Part shown: positions 54,421 through 62,631 of the stretch, piece by piece
Numbering within the stretch: position 1 is the first letter of the stretch
How the letters are laid out: every line of letters starts with the position of its first letter
DNA from: Terrimonas pollutisoli
GTDB taxonomy: Bacteria > Bacteroidota > Bacteroidia > Chitinophagales > Chitinophagaceae
Direction of reading: 5' to 3'
Length of the DNA: 64,000 nt
Assembly (NCBI RefSeq): GCF_029360765.1
Contig: NZ_JARKNA010000004.1
Coordinates: 124,001-188,000, forward strand
Notes under the pieces: generated by a model
Told to the model about the DNA's origin: nothing
Seen by the model: the letters and a program-made list of their open reading frames with translations, nothing else
The model's database searches: none
Made by a program: the position numbers and the translations under genes

Positions 54421-57400
54421 GTGAAACCCATCACCGAATCAAATATAGAAATCTTTGCCATTGAAACCCTTCAATCACTGGGCTGGGAATATGTTCCTGG
54501 TCTTTCCATTGCTCCCGGCGCCGAAAACCAGGAAAGAGAAAGCTTTGAACAAATAATATTGGTGGAAAGGTTGAGAAAAGCTGTTGGAGTATTGAATCCT
54601 CTTATCCCGGAGTATGCAAGAGAACAAGCGGTACAAAAAGTGCTTCGCATTTACTCACCTGATATAATCCATAGCAACGAAACTTTTCACGAATACCTGG
54701 TAGAAAAAGTAAAGATTCCCTACCAGCAGGATGGTTTCGAACGCAGTTATGAAGTAGCGCTGATAGATTTTGAAAACGCTTTCAATAATCAGTTCCTTGT
54801 AGTAAATCAATATACCATTGTTGAAAATCACCAAAACAAGCGGCCCGATCTGTTACTGTTCATCAATGGTATTCCGCTGATTGTTGCCGAACTGAAGAAT
54901 GCAACAGATGAAAATGCCACTATCGAAAAAGCGTATGATCAGTTAAGAACCTATAAGGCAACCATCTCCTCATTGTTTACCTACAATACATTTTGCGTTA
55001 TATCGGATGGCCATGTTGCCAAAGCCGGCACTTTGTCTGCTGGTATCAGCCGCTATATGGTATGGAAAAGCGCCGATGGTGTTAAAGATGCTTCACGTTT
55101 CCGTCCTCAACTGGAAACGTTGCTGGTGGGCATGCTCAACCATGCTACAGTACTTGACTTAATTCGCAACTTTATTGTATTTGAAAAAACAAAAAGAGAG
55201 GATCCCAAAACAGGACTTACACAAATTGTTACTGAAAAAAAGCTCGCTGCCTATCATCAATATTTTGCCGTTAACAGGGCGGTGGAAAGTACCGTTCAGG
55301 CTTCAGGGGAAAAAGGAAATAAAAAAGGTGGCGTGGTTTGGCATACTCAAGGCTCCGGTAAAAGCCTAAGCATGTTATTTTATGCCGGCAAGCTCATTAC
55401 ATCACCTGAAATGCAAAACCCAACCATTCTTGTCATTACCGACCGCAATGATTTGGATGAGCAGTTGTTTGGTGTTTTTGCAGCATCACGCCAATTGCTA
55501 AGACAAGACCCTGTGCAGGCCGAAAGCAGAACCCATCTGAAAGAACTATTGAAAGTATCCAGCGGCGGCATTGTATTTACCACTATTCAAAAATTTTTGC
55601 CGGAAGAAGGAAAAGCGGAGTATGATCGTCTTTCAGAAAGAAAAAACATTGTAGTAATTGCCGATGAAGCGCATCGTACCCAATATGGCTTTGAAGCGGT
55701 GATGAAAGAGGTAAAGGACAAAGAGACAAAAGAAGTGATAGGCCAGCGTATTGCTTATGGTCTTGCTAAATACATGCGGGATGCGTTGCCCAATGCTACA
55801 TATATCGGTTTTACAGGCACGCCCATTGAAAGTACCGATGTAAATACGCCACAGGTATTCGGCCAGTACATAGACATTTATGATATTTCGCAAGCGGTGA
55901 ATGATGGTGCTACCGTAAAGATTTATTATGAAAGCCGTTTGGCAAAAGTCTATTTAAACGAAGAAGGGAAAAGACTGATTGAAGAATTTGATAAAGAACT
56001 GGAGCAGGAAGAACTGACGGAGAAACAAAAAGCAAAAGCCAAATGGAGCAAACTGGAAGCCATCATTGGCCATCCTGAACGATTAAAAAACCTGGCGAAA
56101 GATATAGTTGCTCATTTTGAAGCGAGGCAAACGGTATTTATTGGTAAGGCCATGATTGTAACCATGAGCCGCCGCATCGCCGTTGAATTATATAGGGAGA
56201 TTATTGCTCTCCGTCCCGAATGGCATCATGATGATTTGAGTAAAGGAATGATCAAAGTAGTAATGACAGCTAGCAGTTCCGATGGTCCTGAGATGGAAAA
56301 ACATCATACTACTAAAGAAGAAAGAAACACACTTGCCGACAGGATGAAGGATGAAGCAGATGAACTGAAACTGGTAATCGTTCGGGATATGTGGCTTACC
56401 GGTTTTGATGCTCCTTGCTTAAAAACTTTATACATTGATAAACCTATGCATGGCCATAATCTGATGCAGGCTATTGCACGGGTGAATAGGATTTTTAAAG
56501 ATGTAAAGGGCGGATTGGTAGTGGACTATCTCGGCATTGCTACTGATTTAAAAAAAGCATTGTCTTTTTATTCAGATGCGGGTGGTAAAGGATTTCCAAC
56601 AGAGAATATTGATAAGGCTATTGAAGTAATGAAAGAGAAGATTGAAATAGTGCAGCAAATGTTTAATGAAGATAGCGAGACCCGCAGCGATATTTTAATG
56701 GAAGAACCCGAAGCGTATTACAGCAACAGCTTCAGGTTTAACTACCGCAGATTTTTCAAAGCCGATGCTAACGAAAAATTATCCATCATATTACAAGCAG
56801 AAGAACATATTCTGGGGTTGCCACAGGGCAAAGAAAGATTTATCAATGAAACCACTTTGCTAAGCCAGGCATTTGCATTGGCTATACCCGATGAAGAAGC
56901 TATGAAGATAAAAGATGAAATAGCTTTCTTCCAGGCAGTAAAAGCAAGACTGGTAAAGTTTGAAGGAACTGGCGCCGGCAAATCGGATATAGAAATAGAA
57001 ACGGCAATAAAACAAATGGTAGATGAGGCCATTGCCAGTGATAAAGTGATAGACATTTTTGATGCAGCAGGAATAAAGAAACCTGATATTTCTATTTTAT
57101 CAGATGAGTTTTTGATGGAAGTAAAAGGATTGAAGCATCAGAACCTTGCATTGGAACTGCTGAAGAGAATTTTGAATGATGAAATAAAATCCAGAACAAA
57201 AACCAATCTTGTAAAAAGCAAGGCATTGCTCGAAATGCTCGAAAGAGCAATTAAAAAATACCAGAACAACTTATTGACCACAGCCGAAATCATCCAGGAA
57301 TTAATAAATCTTGCTAAAGATGTGAGGGAAGCAGACAAGGAAGGAGAAAAACTCGGGCTTTCAACAGATGAAGTAGCTTTTTATAATGCTCTTGAAACAA

Positions 57401-57645
57401 ATGATAGCGCCGTTAAAGTATTAGGCGACGAAACATTAAAAGATATAGCAAGAGAGATAGCGGATAAAGTAAGAGCCAATGCTACTATAGACTGGACAAT
57501 AAGAGAAAGTGCAAGAGCTAAGTTGATGGTGTTGGTGAGAAGAACATTAACAAAGTATGGCTATCCACCCGATAAGCAACCAAAAGCTATTGAAACTGTG
57601 ATGAAGCAGGCGGAAGCAATGGCAAATTATTGGACAAATGAATAG
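54421..57645 (+). CDS. hsdR: Type I restriction endonuclease subunit R
   Basis: 1074 residues, starting at GTG 54421. HsdR supplies ATP-driven DNA translocation and cleavage. The nuclease domain has RPDLLLFINGIPLIVAELK (about residues 141-159) with the PD-(D/E)xK Asp and Glu-x-Lys; Walker A is HTQGSGKSLSM (about 308-318); the DEAH box is VIADEAHRTQYG (about 411-422); TYIGFTGTPIE is motif III (about 459-469); and LTGFDAPCLKTLYID plus QAIARVNR are helicase motifs V and VI. The C-terminal ~350 helical residues normally dock on HsdM. All key residues are present, so restriction should be possible. Its translation start directly follows a repeat copy. Confidence 0.96.
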   Translation: MKPITESNIEIFAIETLQSLGWEYVPGLSIAPGAENQERESFEQIILVERLRKAVGVLNPLIPEYAREQAVQKVLRIYSPDIIHSNETFHEYLVEKVKIPYQQDGFERSYEVALIDFENAFNNQFLVVNQYTIVENHQNKRPDLLLFINGIPLIVAELKNATDENATIEKAYDQLRTYKATISSLFTYNTFCVISDGHVAKAGTLSAGISRYMVWKSADGVKDASRFRPQLETLLVGMLNHATVLDLIRNFIVFEKTKREDPKTGLTQIVTEKKLAAYHQYFAVNRAVESTVQASGEKGNKKGGVVWHTQGSGKSLSMLFYAGKLITSPEMQNPTILVITDRNDLDEQLFGVFAASRQLLRQDPVQAESRTHLKELLKVSSGGIVFTTIQKFLPEEGKAEYDRLSERKNIVVIADEAHRTQYGFEAVMKEVKDKETKEVIGQRIAYGLAKYMRDALPNATYIGFTGTPIESTDVNTPQVFGQYIDIYDISQAVNDGATVKIYYESRLAKVYLNEEGKRLIEEFDKELEQEELTEKQKAKAKWSKLEAIIGHPERLKNLAKDIVAHFEARQTVFIGKAMIVTMSRRIAVELYREIIALRPEWHHDDLSKGMIKVVMTASSSDGPEMEKHHTTKEERNTLADRMKDEADELKLVIVRDMWLTGFDAPCLKTLYIDKPMHGHNLMQAIARVNRIFKDVKGGLVVDYLGIATDLKKALSFYSDAGGKGFPTENIDKAIEVMKEKIEIVQQMFNEDSETRSDILMEEPEAYYSNSFRFNYRRFFKADANEKLSIILQAEEHILGLPQGKERFINETTLLSQAFALAIPDEEAMKIKDEIAFFQAVKARLVKFEGTGAGKSDIEIETAIKQMVDEAIASDKVIDIFDAAGIKKPDISILSDEFLMEVKGLKHQNLALELLKRILNDEIKSRTKTNLVKSKALLEMLERAIKKYQNNLLTTAEIIQELINLAKDVREADKEGEKLGLSTDEVAFYNALETNDSAVKVLGDETLKDIAREIADKVRANATIDWTIRESARAKLMVLVRRTLTKYGYPPDKQPKAIETVMKQAEAMANYWTNE

Positions 57646-57669
57646 ATATGAAAGTTTCAGCCCATTGCC

Positions 57670-57762
57670 TTGGTGTGTCCGTAAGAAAGGAAAGCCCCGG
57701 TGTCGCTCCACGCACCGGAACTATGATTTGATTATATTGGTGCGTGAAGACACGCACCAAGG
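57670..57762. repeat. ~95-bp REP-like repeat, copy 1
   Basis: Nearly identical to 58944-59038 (one substitution and a 2-nt difference). It contains CCGGTG...CACCGG and, at its end, TTGGTGCGTG-aaga-CACGCACCAA, a perfect 10-bp stem (57737-57760). Confidence 0.9.
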
Positions 57763-57858
57763 CAGCGAACACCCGCCACGGCGTAAACTTCTTTTACTTA
57801 ACTGTTTGATAATAGTTATTCTCCTGTTAACATCGGATCTCTTCCGATGCGGCATGAC

Positions 57859-58302
57859 TTATTTTATCCCCGCATAGTCTTCCTTTTCCTTGAGTTTTGG
57901 CTTTTTTTTGCCGAGCCATTCCACTTTTACCTGTGTGAGACCATGACCGGTGTATTTGAGTTGTTTGGCTGCCGCAAGGCTAAGATCGATCAGCCTTTTG
58001 TTTTTGTGATGCATACGGTCGTTGATGCGCAGGATCACCGATTTTTTGTTTCTTGTATTGGTAACTTTTACCCAGCTATTGAGGGGTAGGGTATTGCAGG
58101 CAGCCGTCATTTTTTGCTGGCTGAAAACTTCACCATTAGCCGTTTTCTTGTTTTCAAATTTATTGTGGTAATAACTGGCAACACCATATTGTACAGCAGA
58201 TGCCTTTTTATTTTTTCCAATGGCCACGCTGTCGGGTAGTGTTTGACAACAAGCCCAGGCAGGAATAGCCAATAAAAAAAGAAGCCATACATGTTTGTTC
58301 AT
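57859..58302 (-). CDS. RlpA-family septal ring lytic transglycosylase-like protein
   Basis: 147 residues from ATG 58302 (the frame extends to 58338 without similarity). Signal peptide about residues 1-20, then a double-psi beta-barrel: YGVASYYHNKFENKKTANGE is the RlpA signature, AACNTLPLNSWVKVTNTRN and ILRINDRMHHKNKRLIDLS complete the barrel including the catalytic-type Asp. RlpA enzymes cleave naked glycan strands; many small ones only bind. The gene is bracketed by two ~95-bp direct repeats. Confidence 0.85.
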   Translation of the reverse strand: MNKHVWLLFLLAIPAWACCQTLPDSVAIGKNKKASAVQYGVASYYHNKFENKKTANGEVFSQQKMTAACNTLPLNSWVKVTNTRNKKSVILRINDRMHHKNKRLIDLSLAAAKQLKYTGHGLTQVKVEWLGKKKPKLKEKEDYAGIK

Positions 58303-58338
58303 AAAGTAGGATTTTGCTGTTGCAAAAAAGTCGATCAT

Positions 58339-58943
58339 GCATCACCGTTCTATACACCACTCAAGTATAGAATCAAAGTAGCGCATTCTGTTCGCATTCG
58401 GTAAAACAATGGATTGAAATTGTTGTAAAACCTGCAACAGCTGGGGATTTTACGATCGCTGGTTGCAGCGAATACTATAAACTCCTTCGCCTGCGCTAGT
58501 GTCCGTAATGACTAAACGCATGTTGCATGTAGTTTGAACATGTACCGGTTTCTCGATTATTTCTTTCGGTTACGCAGACTCCGTTTACTTTCTTTTTCTT
58601 AAAAAAAAGAAAGTAACAAAGAAAATTCAAGGCCAATTTTATGCGGTACATTTCCTTATGTCAAAATTTCCACTGCAGAATTGGCCGATGAGAACAACAT
58701 GAAATTTGAAAAACCTATAGAAACAAGACTCCGCTGCGTGCTATAAGTAGCCGCCGGAGGCGGCTGTGTTTTTCGCTTGCAGTCTCTTAAAATTAGGCGA
58801 CCAATAAATCGGCGAAAAACAAGGCGCTGGAATATTCCCTATACCGGTCTATTAGAGCAAAAACCTAAGGGAGAGATTTGGGTAAGGATTAGCTGCCGGT
58901 AGGTATGTATGGCAGATGCAGCCCTTAATACATTCTCTCTGCT
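58339..58943. other. Gene-free stretch with hairpins
   Basis: Features seen are the stem TTACTTTCTTTTT/AAAAAGAAAGTAA (58585-58616) and GCCGCC-gga-GGCGGC (58750-58764). No ORF has protein-like content. It resembles decayed intergenic DNA between the two REP-like copies. Confidence 0.5.
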
Positions 58944-59038
58944 TTGGTGTGTGTCCGTAAGAAAAGAAAGCCCCGGTGTCGCTCCACGCACCGGAACTAT
59001 GATTTGATTATATTGGTGCGTGAAGACACGCACCAAGG
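58944..59038. repeat. ~95-bp REP-like repeat, copy 2
   Basis: Same orientation as copy 1; the terminal stem is TTGGTGCGTG (59013-59022) / CACGCACCAA (59027-59036). It precedes the RAYT gene by ~245 bases. Confidence 0.9.
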
Positions 59039-59144
59039 GCGGATACCAATTTCATCGCCTAACTACTCAAAAGTGTTAAGCATTTCCATTGGCACCTTGT
59101 GTTATTCAACAACAAATTGAAAACATTTTAAACATATTAGAACT

Positions 59145-59270
59145 ATGAAATTAACACATACTGGAGTATATCATTCAGGACAATCCGTTTCGTTTTCAGC
59201 GCAGGAGCGTTTTCATAGCTATGATCAGCAGGCGATATCGTATGACACGAGCCGGAATCCTCAACAATAG
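59145..59270 (+). CDS. Candidate 41-residue small ORF upstream of the RAYT gene
   Basis: An ATG-to-TAG frame (MKLTHTGVYHSGQSVSFSAQ... ending NPQQ) fills the space between REP copy 2 and the RAYT gene. It is hydrophilic with no membrane segment and no known family. No strong ribosome-binding site is visible. It could be a real small protein, a leader, or chance. Confidence 0.25.
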   Translation: MKLTHTGVYHSGQSVSFSAQERFHSYDQQAISYDTSRNPQQ

Positions 59271-59282
59271 GTAGCTTTGAAA

Positions 59283-59842
59283 ATGGCGGAAGATATATTT
59301 AAGCATAAACGAAAATCATATATTGAGATTGGCGAAGTATTTTTTTGGACAGCTACCATCAATCAATGGCAAAAGCTTTTATGGGAGGATAATTATAAAG
59401 ATGTTATTCTTAGTTCTTTCGAATATCTGACCAACGAAGGAAAAATTGATGTGTTTGCTTTTGTCCTTATGCCAAACCATATTCATGTCATATGGCGGAC
59501 AAAAGAATTGAATGGAAAAGAAACGGCACAGGGTTCTTTTTTGAAATATACTGCTCATGAATTCAGAAGGATGCTGTTAAAAGAAGGCGGCGAAAAATTA
59601 GCATTATATAAAGTGGATGCTGAAACAAGAAACATGAATTTTGGCAAAGGGATTCATTAGCTATTCATCTTTATAGCCGGGAAGTAGCCTTTCAAAAGTT
59701 GAAGTATATTCATAACAACCCTTTGGCGGAGCACTGGCAACTGGCTAAACATCCATGTGATTATAAATATTCTTCGGCGAGGTATTATGAACTAAATGAG
59801 AAAAATTTTTCTTTCCTGAAAGATTTGTGGGAAGTGTTTTAG
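59283..59842 (+). pseudogene. REP-associated tyrosine transposase (RAYT, Y1_Tnp), frameshifted
   Basis: The first frame (59283-59660) contains VFAFVLMPNHIHVIW, with the His-hydrophobic-His of HUH/Y1 nucleases, and then derails into NFGKGIH and stops. The second frame, from about 59625, continues exactly where the family should: EFWQRDSLAIHLYSREVAFQ, LKYIHNNPLAEHW with the Tyr-bearing helix, and the tail YKYSSARYYE. One base gained or lost near 59620-59630 accounts for it. RAYTs act on REP palindromes; two ~95-bp repeats upstream and a similar hairpin five bases after the stop are likely its targets. Confidence 0.88.
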
Positions 59843-59847
59843 CATGA

Positions 59848-59870
59848 CTGGTTCGTGAGACACGAACCAG
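59848..59870. repeat. REP-like hairpin after the RAYT gene
   Basis: CTGGTTCGTG-aga-CACGAACCAG, a perfect 10-bp stem, follows the RAYT stop by five bases and is a sequence variant of the TTGGTGCGTG stems of the ~95-bp repeats. Confidence 0.8.
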
Positions 59871-60065
59871 GGCACAGCAGGAAGGCAATTGGTAATTAAT
59901 CCATCAACATCTATAAGAGTAATCAATTAAATGACTTTAGTGAATATCATAATAGTTGAAAAATTCTCCAAACTTCACATACATCTCAATCGCAATTAAT
60001 AATATTAAACAACTAACTTTCCTGCAGGAATAAATTTTACTAACAACAATCTCCAGCGCTTACCT

Positions 60066-60212
60066 ATGACTGAGTATGCCGCGGATATAAAAGTCCTACC
60101 TCTAAAAACAATTCGGAAAAAGAGCATCCTGCCAGCGATAAAAACACCGGCCCATCCTGTTCCTGTCATTGATCATCAAAAAAAATTGAACAAATCAAAG
60201 AAAGACAAATGA
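60066..60212 (+). CDS. Candidate 48-residue Lys-rich small protein
   Basis: ATG-to-TGA frame with MTEYAADIKVLPLKTIRKK at the start and a Lys-rich tail (KLNKSKKDK). No family is recognised. A good plus-strand terminator begins 24 bases after its stop, which supports a transcript in this direction in an otherwise gene-free gap (59871-60362). No clear ribosome-binding site. Confidence 0.35.
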   Translation: MTEYAADIKVLPLKTIRKKSILPAIKTPAHPVPVIDHQKKLNKSKKDK

Positions 60213-60235
60213 AAGGAAAAACCCCTTGATAAATG

Positions 60236-60291
60236 AATCATGCCTGGGCAATCCGATGGCTATCTAAAATGTCCCGGGCATGATTTTTTTT
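60236..60291 (+). terminator. Rho-independent terminator on the plus strand
   Basis: AATCATGCCTGGG (60236-60248) pairs with CCCGGGCATGATT (60273-60285) with one wobble/mismatch, followed by eight T. The minus strand lacks a T run, so it serves plus-strand transcription. Confidence 0.7.
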
Positions 60292-60362
60292 AGCAACCGC
60301 TGACACGAGTTTAAGTCCAGTCCTTGACAACTTGGTCAGTGTTTTCCGTGTTCTGGTTTCAA

Positions 60363-62018
60363 TTATTTCAGCATTCTCTCAAAGAATTTTCTCAGCTCTT
60401 CTGCCTGCTGCAATTCGGCTATATAGTCTTCTTCAGAGCCTTCTGCTTTTAATGCAAACAACTTTTTGAGTATCTTTTTTAATCCGCTGTTACGTAGCAG
60501 TTCTTGCCTGCCTGTCCCGTAGGCAGGTTCGTTGCGGAAAAGGAGAACACACCAGTTCTTCAAAATGAATTGAAGCTTCTCTTCGCCATGATTTTTTAAC
60601 TGTAGCCATTCAACCAATTTTGTGAAGCAGTGTTCTTCAGCCAGTTTCCGGTTATTGTTGTATTGATCTTTCAGTATCCTGGCATATACCAGGCTCAGGT
60701 CAGTTGCATCAAACCTCACTGCGTTTTTTTCCAATAGTATTTCCAGCCTTGAATCAGCCAGCTTTTTTAAAACTGAAGCCGGGCTCCGGTAGCCTTTGAT
60801 AGATTTTATTTTCAGTGCTTCTGCTTCAGCTAATTGTTTTTGTTCTTCACCTATAGGACGAAACCCCGCCCGGTAATAAATCCAGAATGCTCCTGATTGA
60901 ATGGCATCGCTGTTTTCTTTTCCTACCTGGTAAGGATCAACACTGAAACGGTTTAATTGATAAACTTCGCTGTGTAGCTTCAGCACCTGTTCAAAAATGT
61001 ATTGGGATTCACCGCCACGGTAAGCAGGAAAAACATTGAGCCCGACGCGGCCACTGTCAAACAAGATCCATGAACCTGCATAAGCCAGGGGCAAGCCATT
61101 TTTAAAAACCACGTATCCCATATAGCTGTCAATAGGACTTCTTCGTTCAGGAACCATACCCATCAGCGCTATCGAAAGACCACGGGCCAGGCGGTAATAT
61201 GAAACAAGGCGGCTGGCCGTAAACGTGATGGGATCAATTTCGCGAAGCTGGCGCACCAGTATCATCCTGCTGCATTCAATAATATATTCGGCTTCCTGTT
61301 CATCAAGGCTTACCCGGATGGGTTTTGCATCGTGCTGCGGTTGGATGAAATTCTTTTTAATAAGCGAACGATGATAGTAAGGAACAATTAAAGACCCGGG
61401 AAGACAATGATGAGAGGGAAAATCAATTTCTACATTTATCCCGATAGCCACCCAAAGCTCATCCCTGACACCCGGACGAATATCCGTTTCTTCAAAAACA
61501 GCGATCAGCCGGTCCAGCATATCTTCTCCTTCTTTCAATGATTGTTGAAGCCATGATCGCCATGCGCCGTGGGTATCCAGCAATATTTCTGACTCCACCC
61601 TGGGCATGACAACCGCCAGGATGGATTGGATCTGTCCGTCATCAGCTTCAAACGAATGGAACCGGATATCTTTTGGATGCTTATTTCTCAGCCATTTTAC
61701 GATCTCAAAACTGAATGCTGCGCAAAGCCGTGTATTCGTGATGCCGGAATTATATAATCTTGCCTTTATAGTTTCATGCGATTGAATGTACAATTGCAAT
61801 TGCTGCAATGATTGATTCGCCAGTTGGTAAATGGATCGGTTATCAGGATATGCCAGGAGGTAAAGTAAACTGTCATAGTAAGATTGCAATGCCTTTTTGC
61901 TTGTAACCTTTTCCTTGCCCAGCGCATGCAGCAAATTCAATTTTTGAGATGAAAATTCTTTCCCATACCGGTTGCGTATAGAAAACAGTTGAGATGTCAG
62001 CGACCCGGATTTATTCAT
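60363..62018 (-). CDS. Unassigned 551-residue protein with a GNAT-like central segment
   Basis: No signal peptide or membrane helix is evident. The N-terminal half is helical (SLLYLLAYPDNRSIYQLANQ, about residues 46-65). A central segment, YVVFKNGLPLAYAGSWILF ... RGGESQYIFEQVL and SGAFWIYYRAGFRP (about residues 300-395), looks like the later strands of a GNAT acetyltransferase, with the end motif Y-R-x-G-F, but an acetyl-CoA loop is not convincing. The C-terminal ~150 residues are helical again. A palindromic dispersed repeat is translated in frame at 60507-60527 (giving PAYGTG). Cytoplasmic; function unknown. Confidence 0.7.
   Translation of the reverse strand: MNKSGSLTSQLFSIRNRYGKEFSSQKLNLLHALGKEKVTSKKALQSYYDSLLYLLAYPDNRSIYQLANQSLQQLQLYIQSHETIKARLYNSGITNTRLCAAFSFEIVKWLRNKHPKDIRFHSFEADDGQIQSILAVVMPRVESEILLDTHGAWRSWLQQSLKEGEDMLDRLIAVFEETDIRPGVRDELWVAIGINVEIDFPSHHCLPGSLIVPYYHRSLIKKNFIQPQHDAKPIRVSLDEQEAEYIIECSRMILVRQLREIDPITFTASRLVSYYRLARGLSIALMGMVPERRSPIDSYMGYVVFKNGLPLAYAGSWILFDSGRVGLNVFPAYRGGESQYIFEQVLKLHSEVYQLNRFSVDPYQVGKENSDAIQSGAFWIYYRAGFRPIGEEQKQLAEAEALKIKSIKGYRSPASVLKKLADSRLEILLEKNAVRFDATDLSLVYARILKDQYNNNRKLAEEHCFTKLVEWLQLKNHGEEKLQFILKNWCVLLFRNEPAYGTGRQELLRNSGLKKILKKLFALKAEGSEEDYIAELQQAEELRKFFERMLK
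60507..60527. repeat. CCTGCCT-gtcccgt-AGGCAGG palindrome inside a CDS
   Basis: 7-bp arms with a 7-nt loop. A close relative, CCTGCCTG-tcgg-CAGGCAGG, occurs in the gene-free stretch at 62418-62437. Here it is read in frame by the 551-residue gene. Confidence 0.8.
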
Positions 62019-62631
62019 TCATCGCTTTGATATTTTACAGGAAGGCGATCCGTTAGCCAAACGAAAGTAAACCTATTTATTTTTTGATCATTATTCAACC
62101 CGAAGGAGTTGTGCTGTATATTCCGCCCTGGCAGGTGTTCGCCGAAAAAGCACGCCGTGGGCGGTGTACTGAGCAGCGTCATTGCGACTGCGGGCAAAGC
62201 GAAGCGTGAAGCAGGAAGCAAGCGAAGTATCTCCACCGGCCACACGAACCTTTAGATTTGTTGAAGTTAATTAATACGCAGAATTACTGTCCGGCATTTG
62301 TAAATTGCCGGAAGAATACAACTATTCATCGGCTCTCTTTTATCATACAGGAGTTGATACTCCTTCGGCAAGCTCTGGACGGATTTCTCTCTCATCACCG
62401 TGATTGAACTACAGATCCCTGCCTGTCGGCAGGCAGGAGTGGCGGGTGGTGATACTTCAACTCTTCGCCAGGCTCAGAGCTCAGTACACCCGCCACAGCG
62501 TAAGAGGAAAAGGAAATGAGTATAGGGATAATGTTTTTATCATTTGAAATATGATTCGTGTTTCGCTTTAGTTGAAGTTTTTTTTATTAGGCTGATGAAT
62601 GTAACAATCTGAAAAGTAATTTGTCATTAGT
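62019..62631. other. Repeat-rich gene-free stretch
   Basis: Contains CTGAGCAGCGTCATTGCGACTGCG-type text (about 62168-62205) resembling widespread dispersed repeats of this family of bacteria, the palindrome at 62418-62437, and two segments of CTTCGGCAAGCTCT / CTTCGCCAGGCTCAGAG type. No gene is supported. Confidence 0.55.
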
